Below, piece after piece: positions 34,787 through 43,789 of a stretch of 64,000 nt of DNA. A program made the translations under genes and the position numbers. The notes below the pieces were generated by a model that worked only from the letters and a program-made list of their open reading frames with translations, was not told the DNA's origin and did not search any database. Every line of letters starts with the position of its first letter. Position 1 is the stretch's first letter. Where the stretch lies: positions 2,604,001-2,668,000 of the forward strand of contig OY970329.1 in assembly GCA_963717375.1 (NCBI GenBank). Direction: 5' to 3'. The DNA is from VRUE01 sp963717375. GTDB taxonomy: Bacteria; Actinomycetota; Thermoleophilia; Solirubrobacterales; 70-9.

Positions 34787-35392
34787 ATGCCGGACACCAC
34801 CTGCCACATGTCGATCTCGCTTGACGGCTTCGCCGCCGGGCCGGACCAGAGCCGGGAGAATCCGCTGGGGAAGCGTGGCATGGAGGTCCATAGCTGGCAC
34901 CTCGGCGACGAGCGCGCGAACGACGCCGACGCGACGGCGGAAGGCTGGCTCATGCGGCCGCGCGGGGCCTACGTCATGGGCCGCAACATGTTCGGGCCGA
35001 TTCGCGGCGAGTGGGATGAGGACTGGGATGGATGGTGGGGCTCCGAGCCGCCCTACCACGCGCCGGTCTTCGTGCTCACCCACCACGCCCGCGAGCCGAT
35101 TGAGATGGAGGGCGGCACGAGCTTCCATTTCGTCACCCAGGGCTTCGAGGTCGCCTACGCGCAGGCGCGTGAGACGGCCGGCGAGGATGGCGTCGACATC
35201 GCGGGCGGCGCCTCGACCGTCCGTCAGGCGCTCGCCGCCAGGGTGATCGACGAACTCACGCTCGATGTGGCCCCCGTCCTGCTCGGGTCCGGCGAGCGGC
35301 TGTTCGACGGGGTCGAGTCCCTCGGGTTCGAGCCGGCCGAGGTGCTCCACTCGCCGCTCGCCACGCACATCCGCTACCGGCGGGTGGGGTGA
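34787..35392 (+). CDS. dihydrofolate reductase-family protein (RibD-C type)
   Basis: 201 residues of the RibD C-terminal/DHFR-like reductase family: MSISLDGFAAGPDQ near the start, YVMGRNMFGPI, DIAGGASTVRQAL and DELTLDVAPVLLGSGERLF. NAD(P)H-dependent reductases of unknown substrate. ATG 34787 or 34808 may be the start. It marks the return to ordinary chromosomal genes. The stretch 35393-35664 that follows has no gene I can support. Confidence 0.8.
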   Translation: MPDTTCHMSISLDGFAAGPDQSRENPLGKRGMEVHSWHLGDERANDADATAEGWLMRPRGAYVMGRNMFGPIRGEWDEDWDGWWGSEPPYHAPVFVLTHHAREPIEMEGGTSFHFVTQGFEVAYAQARETAGEDGVDIAGGASTVRQALAARVIDELTLDVAPVLLGSGERLFDGVESLGFEPAEVLHSPLATHIRYRRVG

Positions 35393-35664
35393 GGAGCCGA
35401 TCTTCGGGCAGGCCGGTCGCTGCGCGAGGGCGTCGTCTCGAAGCAGCGCTGACGGAGAGCAACAAGCGCGTGTCGGTATTCGCAACGACCCCTCACAAGC
35501 ACACGCAGATCCTCAGCAAGGCCCCCGACACCGTGGCCGTTGGCAATTGAGAGTGTCATCCAGGCGTCTCCTGAGTAGCGACCGACAGATTCTCAGCCGG
35601 CGACCCCGATTCGTGATACCCAACGCGATACGGGATTGACGGCAGCTACGGGATGGAGGTCGAG

Positions 35665-36162
35665 ATGAGTGCAGAGACGAGCCGTGAAGGTGCCGCGGGA
35701 ACCCCGCCGGTCAATGCCGGGGAGGCGAGGCTTGAGGTTGTGGTCGTTCCAGTTTCGGATGTCGATCGGGCGAAGGGCTTCTACGAAGGGTTGGGGTGGC
35801 GTCTCGACGCTGACCTGGCGGTCGACGACGGCTATCGGGTGGTGCAGTTGACACCTCCGGGCTCCGCCTGTTCGATCATCTTCGGCGAGGGGGTCACGTC
35901 CGCTCCGCCGGGATCACTTGAGGGGCTGCAGCTCTCGGTCTATGACATCGACGCAGCCCGCGCCGACCTCATCGCCCGCGGGGTGCAGGTCAGCGAGATG
36001 TTCCACGACGCCACGGGGATCTTTCATCACGCCGGCGCCGACGGGCGGGTAAGCGGACCGGCGCCGGAGCACGCTGACTACGGTTCGTTTGTTGCCTTTA
36101 GCGATCCGGATGGCAACGGATGGCTGATGCAAGAGATCAAGACCCGCCTTCCGGGTCGCTGA
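35665..36162 (+). CDS. VOC/glyoxalase-family protein
   Basis: 165 residues. Starts LEVVVVPVSDVDRAKGFYEG, then IIFGEGV and FSDPDGNGWLMQE, typical of vicinal-oxygen-chelate fold enzymes. Metal ligands cannot be assigned with certainty. ATG 35665 is preceded by GGAGG at 35655-35659, so it is preferred to ATG 35653. Followed by a small conserved-looking gene with 12-nt spacing. Confidence 0.75.
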   Translation: MSAETSREGAAGTPPVNAGEARLEVVVVPVSDVDRAKGFYEGLGWRLDADLAVDDGYRVVQLTPPGSACSIIFGEGVTSAPPGSLEGLQLSVYDIDAARADLIARGVQVSEMFHDATGIFHHAGADGRVSGPAPEHADYGSFVAFSDPDGNGWLMQEIKTRLPGR

Positions 36163-36174
36163 AGGGAGAGACTG

Positions 36175-36342
36175 ATGGCGACGATCTATGAGTCCGTGGA
36201 AGATCTGGCGGAGGCGCTGAGACGCGCGGCCGCGGCACACGGTAAGCACGAGGAGCGAACCGGCGAGGAGGACCCGAACTGGCCGGACTGGTACGCGCTC
36301 TACATGGTGCGTGAGCGCGGGGGTGAAGAGCTGCCGAGATAA
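36175..36342 (+). CDS. small 55-residue protein downstream of the VOC gene
   Basis: Starts MATIYESVEDLAEALRRAA and ends with WPDWYALYMVRERG and ELPR. GAAGGGAG at 36161-36168 can serve as ribosome site 6 nt before the ATG. Short proteins with WPDWYAxYM endings commonly follow VOC-family genes in actinobacteria, so I consider it real and probably co-transcribed. Confidence 0.6.
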   Translation: MATIYESVEDLAEALRRAAAAHGKHEERTGEEDPNWPDWYALYMVRERGGEELPR

Positions 36343-36414
36343 GAGTACGGCCGGGACGTAGTTTCGGCGGCCCGCAAGCAAGCTGAAAAGCCGGTTCCGG
36401 GCCGCCTTCCGCGG

Positions 36415-36702
36415 TTACGCGTTCACGCGGACAACGAGCTCAAGCTTCTCGACCGAGATCCGCTTTCCCATCCCGTCGCCCGGAGGGCTCATCGAGTTCA
36501 GCGTCTCATCGCCCTGGCGGTAGTCCTCCTCACTCTCGAACAGTGTGATCGCGATCGCCTTGCCGGCGGCGGTGTCGTGGAGAAGTAGGAACTCTTTTGC
36601 CGGTACTCCCGGTGGTGGACCGCCGGCCTCCTCCGTTCGGGTCCGAATCTCGGCGGCGCTGTCTTCGAGTGCTTTGGCGTCCGCCCCTTCCCACTGAACC
36701 AC
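36415..36702 (-). CDS. small conserved-type protein (ABM-like)
   Basis: 95 residues. The ferredoxin-like pattern (KALEDSAAEI, GKAIAITLFESEEDYRQGDE, SVEKLELVVRV) resembles antibiotic-biosynthesis-monooxygenase-like single-domain proteins. Function unknown. Transcribed away from the F420 enzyme gene next to it. Confidence 0.5.
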   Translation of the reverse strand: MVQWEGADAKALEDSAAEIRTRTEEAGGPPPGVPAKEFLLLHDTAAGKAIAITLFESEEDYRQGDETLNSMSPPGDGMGKRISVEKLELVVRVNA

Positions 36703-36768
36703 GCGTGCTACATCTCTTCTTCCTCGGTAGACCCTGGCAAGCCGAGCCTACTCCCGGACGCCCGAAGG

Positions 36769-36774
36769 TAAAGT
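36769..36774 (+). promoter_or_regulatory. leaderless -10 (TAAAGT) of F420-type nitroreductase
   Basis: TAAAGT ends 6 nt before ATG 36781; no Shine-Dalgarno present. Confidence 0.5.
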
Positions 36775-36780
36775 GCCCCG

Positions 36781-37296
36781 ATGCCGACTCGGCTCAAGTA
36801 CGTGGATCCCCACCGTCCGCGCAGCGTGTTCAGCCGGACTTATGCGGCGTTTGCCAACACATGGCTGGGGAGGTTTCTCTCGATGCACGTGGTTTGGAAG
36901 GTCGACCCGTTCCTGATGCGAGTAACCAAGGGTCGCCTCGGGATGAATCTGATGATTCCCACCGCGTTGCTCGAAACCCGGGGCGCCAAGACCGGCGCCC
37001 TGCGGCGCAACGTGGTCATCTACTTCAACGACGGAGACCGGGTCACAATCATCGCCTCGAAACTTGGCCTGGAGGAGCATCCGGCCTGGTTCCACAACCT
37101 TCGGTCCAACCCAGACGTCACCCTCGGCGGTGCCCCCATGCGGGCGACGTTGGTGAGCGACGAGGCAGAGCGTCGGCGGCTGTGGGTACTTGCCGATCAG
37201 GTCTTCGCCCCCTACGCGGCGTACCGCCGGCAGGCGGCGGAGGTGAACCGGACGATCCCGATCGTTCAACTCACGCCACGCGAGTCCGATTCATGA
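36781..37296 (+). CDS. deazaflavin (F420)-dependent nitroreductase-family protein
   Basis: 171 residues. The pattern LLETRGAKTGALRRNVVIYF, VTIIASKLGLEEHPAWFHNL and NPDVTLGG is that of Ddn-like F420-binding split beta-barrel oxidoreductases. They reduce quinones or nitro compounds with F420H2. It implies the organism makes F420. A second such enzyme is at 54.5 kb. Confidence 0.85.
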   Translation: MPTRLKYVDPHRPRSVFSRTYAAFANTWLGRFLSMHVVWKVDPFLMRVTKGRLGMNLMIPTALLETRGAKTGALRRNVVIYFNDGDRVTIIASKLGLEEHPAWFHNLRSNPDVTLGGAPMRATLVSDEAERRRLWVLADQVFAPYAAYRRQAAEVNRTIPIVQLTPRESDS

Positions 37297-37370
37297 CCGC
37301 CCGCCGCAGGGACGTCTCGTAAGCGATGCTTGGCACGACAGCGCAAGGCGGCGAACGAGAGGAGACCCGA

Positions 37371-37778
37371 ATGGCATCAATTCATCTGGAGCGGACAATC
37401 GCGGCGAGCCCGGAGGACTGCTGGGCGGCGCTGCGCGACTGGGGAGCGCTGCATGAGCGCCTCGTCCCTGGGTTCGTCACTGACACCCGTCTCGATGGCG
37501 AGGATCGGATTGTCACCTTCTTCAACGGCGCGGAGGCCCGCGAGCGGCTGATTGACCTCAGCGATGAGGACATGAGGCTGGTCTGGTCGATAGTCGACGG
37601 TCCGTACACGCACCACAACGGCGCCGCGCAGGTATTTGCCAATGAGGATGGGACGGCACGGTTCGTTTGGACCGCCGACCTGCTGCCGAACGAGGCCGCC
37701 CCTGTGACGGAGGAACTGATGGGCCGCGGGATCGACACGGTCAAGCAGACCCTGGAGGCAGCCGCGACAGTCGGCTAG
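37371..37778 (+). CDS. SRPBCC/START-like protein
   Basis: 135 residues from ATG 37371 (AGAGGAG at 37358-37364). ASPEDCWAALRDWGALHERL then VTFFNGAEARERLI fits a polyketide-cyclase-like SRPBCC hydrophobic-cavity fold. Ligand unknown. Its stop overlaps that of the convergent MocR gene. Confidence 0.7.
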   Translation: MASIHLERTIAASPEDCWAALRDWGALHERLVPGFVTDTRLDGEDRIVTFFNGAEARERLIDLSDEDMRLVWSIVDGPYTHHNGAAQVFANEDGTARFVWTADLLPNEAAPVTEELMGRGIDTVKQTLEAAATVG

Positions 37779-39181
37779 CCCGACCCTTCGGCGAGCGCCT
37801 CGGCGACGAGGCGGATGCTCTGCTCGATCGCCGGCTCGGGGAGGCTGGCGAAGCCGAGGACGAGCCCGGGCGGGCCGCTCGGGCGGAAGCGATGCAGGGC
37901 AAGGCCCTCGAGGCGGAGTCCCCGCATCGCTGCGGCGCCGATCAGAGCGGCCTCGTCGGTGCCTTCCGGGAGTTCGGCCAGCTCGTACAGGCCGGCCGCG
38001 CCCGCGCCGGCACTAGCCTCGGGGAGGTGGCGCGCGATCGCCTCGAGCAGGGCCTCACGGCGCAGCTGGTAACGCTGGCGCATACGGCGCAGGTGGCGGT
38101 CGAGCTCACCGCGGGCGATGAAGTCGTGCAGGGCCAGCTGGCCGGTCGCCTCTGAGCCGCGGTCCTCAATGGCCTTGACCGAGATCAGCGGCCAGCCTAG
38201 CCAGGAAGGGGTCAGCATCCAGCCGAGGCGCATGCCCGGCACCAGTCGCTTGCTGGCCGAGCCGATGTAGGCGACCCGCTCCGGTGCCAGCCCCTGCAGG
38301 GCGCCGACGCCGCCGCCGTCGTAGCGCAGCTCTGAGTCGTAGTCGTCCTCGACGATCAGCTTCTCGTCGCGCTCAGCCCACTCGATCAGCGCCGCCCGCC
38401 GCTCGCTGCTCAGCACTGCGCCGGTGGGGAACTGGTGGGCGGGGGTGACGATGACGGCGGCGGCGTCGGTTGCCTCCAAGGTCTCGACGACCAGCCCCTC
38501 ACCGTCGACTGGCACCGGCACGACCCGAAGGCCGGCCTGCTCGACGATGAGGCGGTGGTGATGCCAGCCCGGGTCCTCCAGCGCCACCCGTTCGACCCCG
38601 CGGCTGCGCAGCCAATGGGCGATCAGAGAGAGACCCTGCGAAAACCCGGTGCAGACGATCATCTGCTCGGGGTCGGCGGCGGCGCCCTGGACGCGGCCAA
38701 GGTATTCGGCCAGCGACTCACGCAGCGCCGGCACGCCCCGCGGGTCGGGGTAGTCGACGGCGTCGATCGGGGCTTGTCGCCAGGCAGCGCGCAGCGATCG
38801 CAGCCAGCGGTCGCGGGGGAAGCCGGCGAGGTCGGGAACCCCCGGGTCGAGGCGATGGCGGAACTCGGGAAGCAGTGAGCGAGCGGGCGCCCGGCCCTTC
38901 GCAACCCGCACCGCGCGCGCCACCCGAGTGGGCGCCCCTTGACTGGCGAGCAGATAGCCCTCGGCGGCAAGCTGGCCGTAGGCCTCGCTGACCACCCCGC
39001 GCGAGATCCCCAGTTCGGAGGCAAGGCTGCGGGTGGAGGGGAGCCGGGCACCTGCCGTGAGGCGACCGGCGCGGATGTCCTCACGGATCGAGCGCTCGAT
39101 CTGTTCGTGCAGCGGCACCTCGCCGTCGCGGTCCAGCTCTACCAGCAGGCCAGGGCCAACTGGTCCGTTCAAGTGCGCCAT
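37775..39181 (-). CDS. MocR-type GntR/aminotransferase regulator
   Basis: 468 residues. N-terminal GntR winged helix (LSTRSLASELGISRG region, about 20-85) fused to an aminotransferase class I-like domain. The PLP-binding Lys is in GSASKRLVPGMRLGW. MocR/PdxR proteins use PLP or amino compounds as signals to control vitamin B6 or amine genes. The target here is not visible; the divergent gene 39327 is a candidate. A -10-like TATACA lies 9 nt before ATG 39181. Confidence 0.85.
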   Translation of the reverse strand: MAHLNGPVGPGLLVELDRDGEVPLHEQIERSIREDIRAGRLTAGARLPSTRSLASELGISRGVVSEAYGQLAAEGYLLASQGAPTRVARAVRVAKGRAPARSLLPEFRHRLDPGVPDLAGFPRDRWLRSLRAAWRQAPIDAVDYPDPRGVPALRESLAEYLGRVQGAAADPEQMIVCTGFSQGLSLIAHWLRSRGVERVALEDPGWHHHRLIVEQAGLRVVPVPVDGEGLVVETLEATDAAAVIVTPAHQFPTGAVLSSERRAALIEWAERDEKLIVEDDYDSELRYDGGGVGALQGLAPERVAYIGSASKRLVPGMRLGWMLTPSWLGWPLISVKAIEDRGSEATGQLALHDFIARGELDRHLRRMRQRYQLRREALLEAIARHLPEASAGAGAAGLYELAELPEGTDEAALIGAAAMRGLRLEGLALHRFRPSGPPGLVLGFASLPEPAIEQSIRLVAEALAEGSG

Positions 39182-39326
39182 TACTGGCCCTGTATACCGA
39201 ACCAGTCCCTATCTACCATCCTCCTAAGATGACCTTCAAGCCACTGAGTTCGCCCTTTGTACCCCGTATGCAGCACTAAGGACGAAGTCAGCAGTGGTGC
39301 GGCGATGATGAAAGCGAGGCGGTGCT

Positions 39327-40493
39327 ATGAAGCGAGTTGCGGTTGTTGGTGGAGGGTTGGCTGGGCTGACCGCTGCTATCGCTTGCGCTGAGGGTGGGGC
39401 GGAGGTTCGGCTGCTCGAGGCGCACGAGGCTGTCGGCGGTCGGGCCCGCAGCACGGGCGGTCCGTACATGGCGAACTTCGGCCCGCACGTCCTTTATAAG
39501 GACGGCTCGTTCTGGGCCTGGTTGGCGGAGCGTGATCTACTGCCTCCGTACGCCGGCCCGCCGCTGACCGGGATCCGCTTTCGCTGGCAGGGCGCCGTGC
39601 GCCGCACGCCGCCACTGGGAACGGTGCCGGCGACCCTGCGCCTGCGCGGCCGCGAGGCGCCGGTCGACCGGGACTTCCGCGGCTGGGTCACCGATCACGC
39701 CGATGAGCGCACGGCGGCGATGCTCTCTGCGGCCGCCGGCGTCTACACCTTTCACCACGATCCGGGGGAGCTCTCGGCCGCCTTCGTCTGGCAGCACAGC
39801 GTCCGCGTCCTGCTCAGCCCGCCGCCGACCGCGCGCTACCTGATCGGCGGATGGAGCTCGCTGGTCGACGCGCTCGAGGCGCGGGTGCGGCAACTGGGCG
39901 TCAAGGTGGAGACCGGTCATACCGTCGATGCCTTGCCCGAGGGGCCGGTGATCGTTGCCACCGAGCTAAACCAGGCCCGGGAGCTGCTCGGCGATGACTC
40001 GCTGAGCTGGGCCAGCGGGCACGCGGTCTGCATCGACCTCGCCATCAAGCACCGCCGCGGCGACCCGTTCGTCGTCTCCGACCTCGATGAGGCAGGTTGG
40101 ATTGAGCGCTACACAGCGCCGGACCCCTCGCTCGCTCCCGATGGTGAGGAGCTGATCCAGGCGCAGATCCCGGTCCGTGCCGAAGAGAGCGCCGACCAGG
40201 CGGCGCTTCGCCTCGAGCGCCTGCTCGATGCCTCGTTGCCCGCCTGGCGTGAGCGGGAGACCTGGCGCCGCCGCCAGGTGATGCGGTCCCGCACCGGCGC
40301 CCTGGATCGTCCCGGCCAGACTTGGCGCGACCGCCCCGCCGTCGACCGCGGCAACGGCGTCTTCCTGGCGGGGGACATGGTTGCCGCGCCGGGCCTGCTC
40401 TCCGAGGTCTCGTGGGCCAGCGCGGTTGAGGCTGCCCGCCTTGCCCTCGGCGCGAGCGGCGCCGAGAGGCCGGAGATGACAAACGCGGCATAG
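39327..40493 (+). CDS. FAD-dependent amine oxidase/desaturase-like protein
   Basis: 388 residues. Rossmann FAD motif VAVVGGGLAGLTAAIACAEG at the N-terminus, then LLEAHEAVGGRAR, and a C-terminal VFLAGDMVAAPGLLSEVS. This is the NAD(P)-binding amine-oxidase/phytoene-desaturase fold; the substrate is unknown. Divergent from the MocR regulator. AGCGAGG is its ribosome site. Confidence 0.75.
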   Translation: MKRVAVVGGGLAGLTAAIACAEGGAEVRLLEAHEAVGGRARSTGGPYMANFGPHVLYKDGSFWAWLAERDLLPPYAGPPLTGIRFRWQGAVRRTPPLGTVPATLRLRGREAPVDRDFRGWVTDHADERTAAMLSAAAGVYTFHHDPGELSAAFVWQHSVRVLLSPPPTARYLIGGWSSLVDALEARVRQLGVKVETGHTVDALPEGPVIVATELNQARELLGDDSLSWASGHAVCIDLAIKHRRGDPFVVSDLDEAGWIERYTAPDPSLAPDGEELIQAQIPVRAEESADQAALRLERLLDASLPAWRERETWRRRQVMRSRTGALDRPGQTWRDRPAVDRGNGVFLAGDMVAAPGLLSEVSWASAVEAARLALGASGAERPEMTNAA

Positions 40494-40497
40494 CCGC

Positions 40498-40503
40498 TAC
40501 CGT
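40498..40503 (+). promoter_or_regulatory. leaderless -10 (TACCGT) of the Nudix operon
   Basis: TACCGT ends 7 nt before GTG 40511 with no Shine-Dalgarno. Confidence 0.4.
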
Positions 40504-40510
40504 CCCGGCG

Positions 40511-40972
40511 GTGGCAGTAACCAGCGCCGGAATCCTGCTCTTTCGCCGCACGGGCGAGGCGGTCGAGGTGCTGCTCGTCCACCCCGGCGGTCCCTTCTGG
40601 GCGAAGAAGGACCTTGGTTCCTGGTCGATTCCCAAGGGTGTCGTGGAGGACGGCGAGGAGTTCCAGGCGTGCGCGCTGCGCGAGCTGGAGGAGGAGCTGG
40701 GCTCGCCCTTCGCCCTGGAGGTTGAGGACCTGATCGAGCTTGGGTCGATCAAGCAGAAGGCCGGCAAGGTTGTTCACTGCTGGGCCGCCGAGGGCGACTT
40801 CGATCCGGCCGAGCTGCGCAGCAATACCTTCAGCATGGAGTGGCCGCCGCGCTCCGGCAGCGAGCGTGAGTTTCCCGAGGTCGACCGGGCCGAGTGGTTC
40901 GGCCCCGACGAGGCGAGGGCAAAGATCATTTCCGCGCAGGCGGACTTTCTCGATAGGTTGAAAGTCAGATGA
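40511..40972 (+). CDS. Nudix hydrolase
   Basis: 153 residues from GTG. Nudix box in GVVEDGEEFQACALRELEEE with following LG; SWSIPKG precedes it. Hydrolyses nucleoside diphosphate-linked compounds or related pyrophosphates; the exact substrate is unclear. First gene of a three-gene operon (ATGA overlap with DUF1330, GTGA with RDD). Confidence 0.85.
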   Translation: MAVTSAGILLFRRTGEAVEVLLVHPGGPFWAKKDLGSWSIPKGVVEDGEEFQACALRELEEELGSPFALEVEDLIELGSIKQKAGKVVHCWAAEGDFDPAELRSNTFSMEWPPRSGSEREFPEVDRAEWFGPDEARAKIISAQADFLDRLKVR

Positions 40973-41358
40973 CCGCAGAGGCCGAGGCCGAGCCACTCAA
41001 CAAGGAGGGATTCGCCGCCTTTGCCGAGCGCGCCGCTGACGGCAAGCCCCTGGTGATGCTGAATCTGCTCGCCTTCAAGCCCGAGGGTGGGCGGGAGCGC
41101 TACGGGGAATACGGCGAGGCCGTGGCCCCGCTGCTCGAGAAGGCCGGCGGCCGGATCGTCTTCGTCGGCGACCCCGCAGTGGCGCTGCTCGGCGAGGGCT
41201 CATGGGACCTCGTCGTCTTGGTCGAATACCCGACCCGCCAGGCCTTCCTCGACATGATCAGCTCTGCCGAGTACCAGGCGATAGGCCATCTGCGCACCGA
41301 GGCGCTGACCAGGGGTGAGCTGCACCCGATGGACCCGGGCGAGGGAGTACCGCAGTGA
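40969..41358 (+). CDS. DUF1330-type protein
   Basis: 129 residues. LVMLNLLAFKPEGGRERYGE and VVLVEYPTRQAFLDMISS with EYQAIGHLR are typical of DUF1330 ferredoxin-like folds of unknown activity. Translationally coupled to both neighbours. Confidence 0.75.
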   Translation: MTAEAEAEPLNKEGFAAFAERAADGKPLVMLNLLAFKPEGGRERYGEYGEAVAPLLEKAGGRIVFVGDPAVALLGEGSWDLVVLVEYPTRQAFLDMISSAEYQAIGHLRTEALTRGELHPMDPGEGVPQ

Positions 41359-42437
41359 CGCCCGACCCTTCCTCCCAGTCCCCGCCACCGGGCGAGGGAC
41401 CTTCCGGCGCGCCGCTGCCGCTCTCGGTCCGGCTGCTCGGCGCCGGTATCCGCGGTGCCCGCGAGGTAAGCAAAGCGACCGGCATCGATCGCGCCGTCGA
41501 GACCGCCGCCGAGGAGGCGATGGTGGCCGCGGTCGAGAGCGAGGCGGTCGAACGGGCGATCGCGCGGGTGCTGCAGGGCCCGGCCGTCGAAGAGGCGATG
41601 AACTCGGCCCTGGAGAGCGACAGGGTCAAGCACGCCCTGATCGATGCCCTCGACAGCGAGCTGGTCGACGAGGTCTGGCGGCGGCTGCTGGCCAGCGACG
41701 AGGCGCAGCGGCTGGTCGAGCGGATCGCCGAGGCGCCGGAGATCCGCGCCGCGATCAGCGCCCAGAGCATGGGCCTACTCGAGGACGTCGGCCACACGAT
41801 CGGCAACGGCACCCGCCGCCTCGACGCGGTCTTGGAGCGCATCGTGCGGCGGATCTTCTTCCGCAAGCGCCGCGCCGAGCCGACCGACCGCGCCGGCGCC
41901 GCCAGTCGCGGCCTCGCCTTCGGCCTCGACCTGCTGATCGTCAACCTCGGCTTCTCCGGCCTGGCGGCGATCGCGGCGCTGATCGGCTCCGCCTTCACCG
42001 GCAACGGTGACGGTGTGTCCAATGTCGCGCTGGCCGCCGGCACGACGCTCTGGTTCGTCATCGGCAGCCTCTACCTGGTCGGTTTCTGGTCGCTCGCCGG
42101 GCAGACGCCCGGCATGCGCTTCGTCGGCATCCGTCTCGACGTCGAGAGTCGCGGGCTCCGCTTCGGCCGCTCGATCAGGCGCCTGATCGGGATGGCGCTG
42201 GCGGCGATTCCATTCTTCCTCGGCTTCCTCGGCATCCTCTTCGATGAGCGGCGCCGGGCCTGGGACGACCGGATGAGCGGGGTTGACGTCGTCTACGAGG
42301 GCAACGAGCGCACGCCCGCCCCGTGGTCGCATCTCGACGATTTCGAGGTCCTCGCCGGCGAGGCCCCAGCAACGACGAAGGCCCCGGAATCCCGGGGCCT
42401 TCGGTCGCAGCGCGTTGCTGGATCGTCGCCTAGCTGA
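41355..42437 (+). CDS. RDD-family membrane protein
   Basis: 360 residues from GTG overlapping the DUF1330 stop. The first 170 residues are helical and amphipathic (Ala/Glu/Val repeats); then comes the RDD domain, with RGLAFGLDLLIVNLGF, several membrane helices and RRAWDDRMSGVDVVYE at the end. RDD proteins act as small transport or scaffold proteins. The 3' end runs through a terminator hairpin at 42377, and the last 25 residues look non-conserved. Confidence 0.8.
   Translation: MTPDPSSQSPPPGEGPSGAPLPLSVRLLGAGIRGAREVSKATGIDRAVETAAEEAMVAAVESEAVERAIARVLQGPAVEEAMNSALESDRVKHALIDALDSELVDEVWRRLLASDEAQRLVERIAEAPEIRAAISAQSMGLLEDVGHTIGNGTRRLDAVLERIVRRIFFRKRRAEPTDRAGAASRGLAFGLDLLIVNLGFSGLAAIAALIGSAFTGNGDGVSNVALAAGTTLWFVIGSLYLVGFWSLAGQTPGMRFVGIRLDVESRGLRFGRSIRRLIGMALAAIPFFLGFLGILFDERRRAWDDRMSGVDVVYEGNERTPAPWSHLDDFEVLAGEAPATTKAPESRGLRSQRVAGSSPS
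42377..42402. terminator. perfect hairpin inside the 3' end of the RDD gene
   Basis: GAAGGCCCCGG (42377-42387) and CCGGGGCCTTC (42392-42402) form an 11-bp perfect stem with a 4-nt loop. It lies within the last codons of the RDD gene and beyond the 3' end of the convergent gene at 42430, so it can serve both strands. Confidence 0.6.
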
Positions 42438-42813
42438 CCGAGCCTTCCGGCCCCTCCGCGAGCTTGTAAACGATGATGATCGAGAGCGCGAAGATCGCCA
42501 GCGACCAGAACGGGTAGGCCGGGATCGAGAGCAGCGCGCCGATCGCGTTGAGCGAGCCGACGAAGATGCCGAACCAGCGCCCAAACTCTCCTCCGGAGAA
42601 GAGCGAGAAGGCGGCGACGAGCTCGAGCACGCCGATGATCAGCAAGATCCAGCCCCACGTGTGCAGGCCGCTGATTATGTAAGTGGCGTTCTCGGTGAAG
42701 AACTTCGAGTCGCCGATCGCTGCGATGCCGTAGATGATGTTCAGGACACCGGCGATCAGCAGCAGGACGCCGGCGAATACCCACCAGCCGCTTGGAGTGA
42801 TCTCCTCGTTCAT
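42430..42813 (-). CDS. DUF7144-like four-helix membrane protein
   Basis: 127 residues from ATG 42813. Four hydrophobic helices (GWWVFAGVLLLIAGVLNIIYG, WGWILLIIGVLELVAAFSLF and two more). Small actinobacterial membrane family, function unknown. AAAGGG upstream is the probable ribosome site. Ends in the RDD gene (overlap of 8 nt). Confidence 0.7.
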   Translation of the reverse strand: MNEEITPSGWWVFAGVLLLIAGVLNIIYGIAAIGDSKFFTENATYIISGLHTWGWILLIIGVLELVAAFSLFSGGEFGRWFGIFVGSLNAIGALLSIPAYPFWSLAIFALSIIIVYKLAEGPEGSVS

Positions 42814-42906
42814 TGCGAACCCTTTCCGTTCCCTATAGGTAGAGACACATGCGGCCAGGTATTCCCTGAACAGGCCGCATTTCCTGCCCTGGAGCGGGAT
42901 CTGGCA

Positions 42907-42912
42907 TAGTCT
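42907..42912 (+). promoter_or_regulatory. leaderless -10 (TAGTCT) of haloalkane dehalogenase gene
   Basis: TAGTCT ends 7 nt before ATG 42920; no Shine-Dalgarno. Confidence 0.4.
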
Positions 42913-42919
42913 CCGCGCC

Positions 42920-43789
42920 ATGGACTTGGTGCGCACGCCGGAGGAGAGCCTGCAGGGGCTGCCGGACTTTCCCTTCGAGTCGAGCTACCGCGAGATCGAC
43001 GGGGTGCGGCTGGCCTTCCTCGACGAGGGGGAGGGCAAGCCGGTCGTCTTCTTCCACGGCGAGCCGACCTGGTCGTTTCTCTGGCGCAAGGTGATCCCGC
43101 CGGTCCGCGACGCCGGCTTCCGCTGCATCGCGCCGGACTACGCCGGCTTCGGCCGCTCCGACAAGCCCACCGACCTCGATTGGTACACCTACGACCGCCA
43201 CGTCGAGCTGATCTCGAAGCTGCTCGAGGATCTCGACGTCCGCGACGCCACCGCCGTCGTCCACGACTGGGGTGGGCCGATCGGCCTGCGGCTCGCCGTC
43301 GAGCATCCCGACCGCTTCTCGCGCCTCGTAATCATGGAGACGGGACCGTTCACCGGCCACCAGCGGATGAGCGACCTCTGGCTTCAGTTCCGCGAGTTCG
43401 TCCGCGAGAACGCCGACGTGCCGGTGGGGATGCTGGTCCGCGGTGGTTGCAAGGAGGATCCGGGAGACGACGTGATCGCCGCTTACGAAGCGCCGTATCC
43501 GAGCCCCGAGTCGAAGGCCGGACCGAGAGCTTTCCCGCTGATCCTGCCGACCGAGCCCGATGCGCCCGGCGCCGCCGAGGGCAAGCGGGTGGCCGATGCG
43601 CTGCGCGGCGACGAGCGCCCGACCCTCGTCCTCTGGGCCGACTCCGACCAGGTGCTGCCCTTCTCGGTCGGCGAACGTGTCTCCGAGCAGCTCAACTTCC
43701 CAGCGCCGATCCCGATAGAAAATGCCGGTCACTTCCTGCAGGAGGACGCCGGGCCGGAGATCGGCCGGCTCATCGCCGAGTGGCTCTAG
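42920..43789 (+). CDS. haloalkane dehalogenase-like alpha/beta hydrolase
   Basis: 289 residues. HGEPTWSFLWRKV is the oxyanion/halide region; the nucleophile is Asp in VHDWGGPIGL, and the His base lies in NAGHFLQED, as in haloalkane dehalogenases. Would cleave carbon-halogen bonds; the acid residue cannot be placed with certainty. The stop overlaps the convergent phosphoesterase gene. Confidence 0.8.
   Translation: MDLVRTPEESLQGLPDFPFESSYREIDGVRLAFLDEGEGKPVVFFHGEPTWSFLWRKVIPPVRDAGFRCIAPDYAGFGRSDKPTDLDWYTYDRHVELISKLLEDLDVRDATAVVHDWGGPIGLRLAVEHPDRFSRLVIMETGPFTGHQRMSDLWLQFREFVRENADVPVGMLVRGGCKEDPGDDVIAAYEAPYPSPESKAGPRAFPLILPTEPDAPGAAEGKRVADALRGDERPTLVLWADSDQVLPFSVGERVSEQLNFPAPIPIENAGHFLQEDAGPEIGRLIAEWL

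Noticed and set aside
35393..35650. Frame after DHFR-like gene
   Set aside because: Ends quickly, no recognisable motif; nothing supported.
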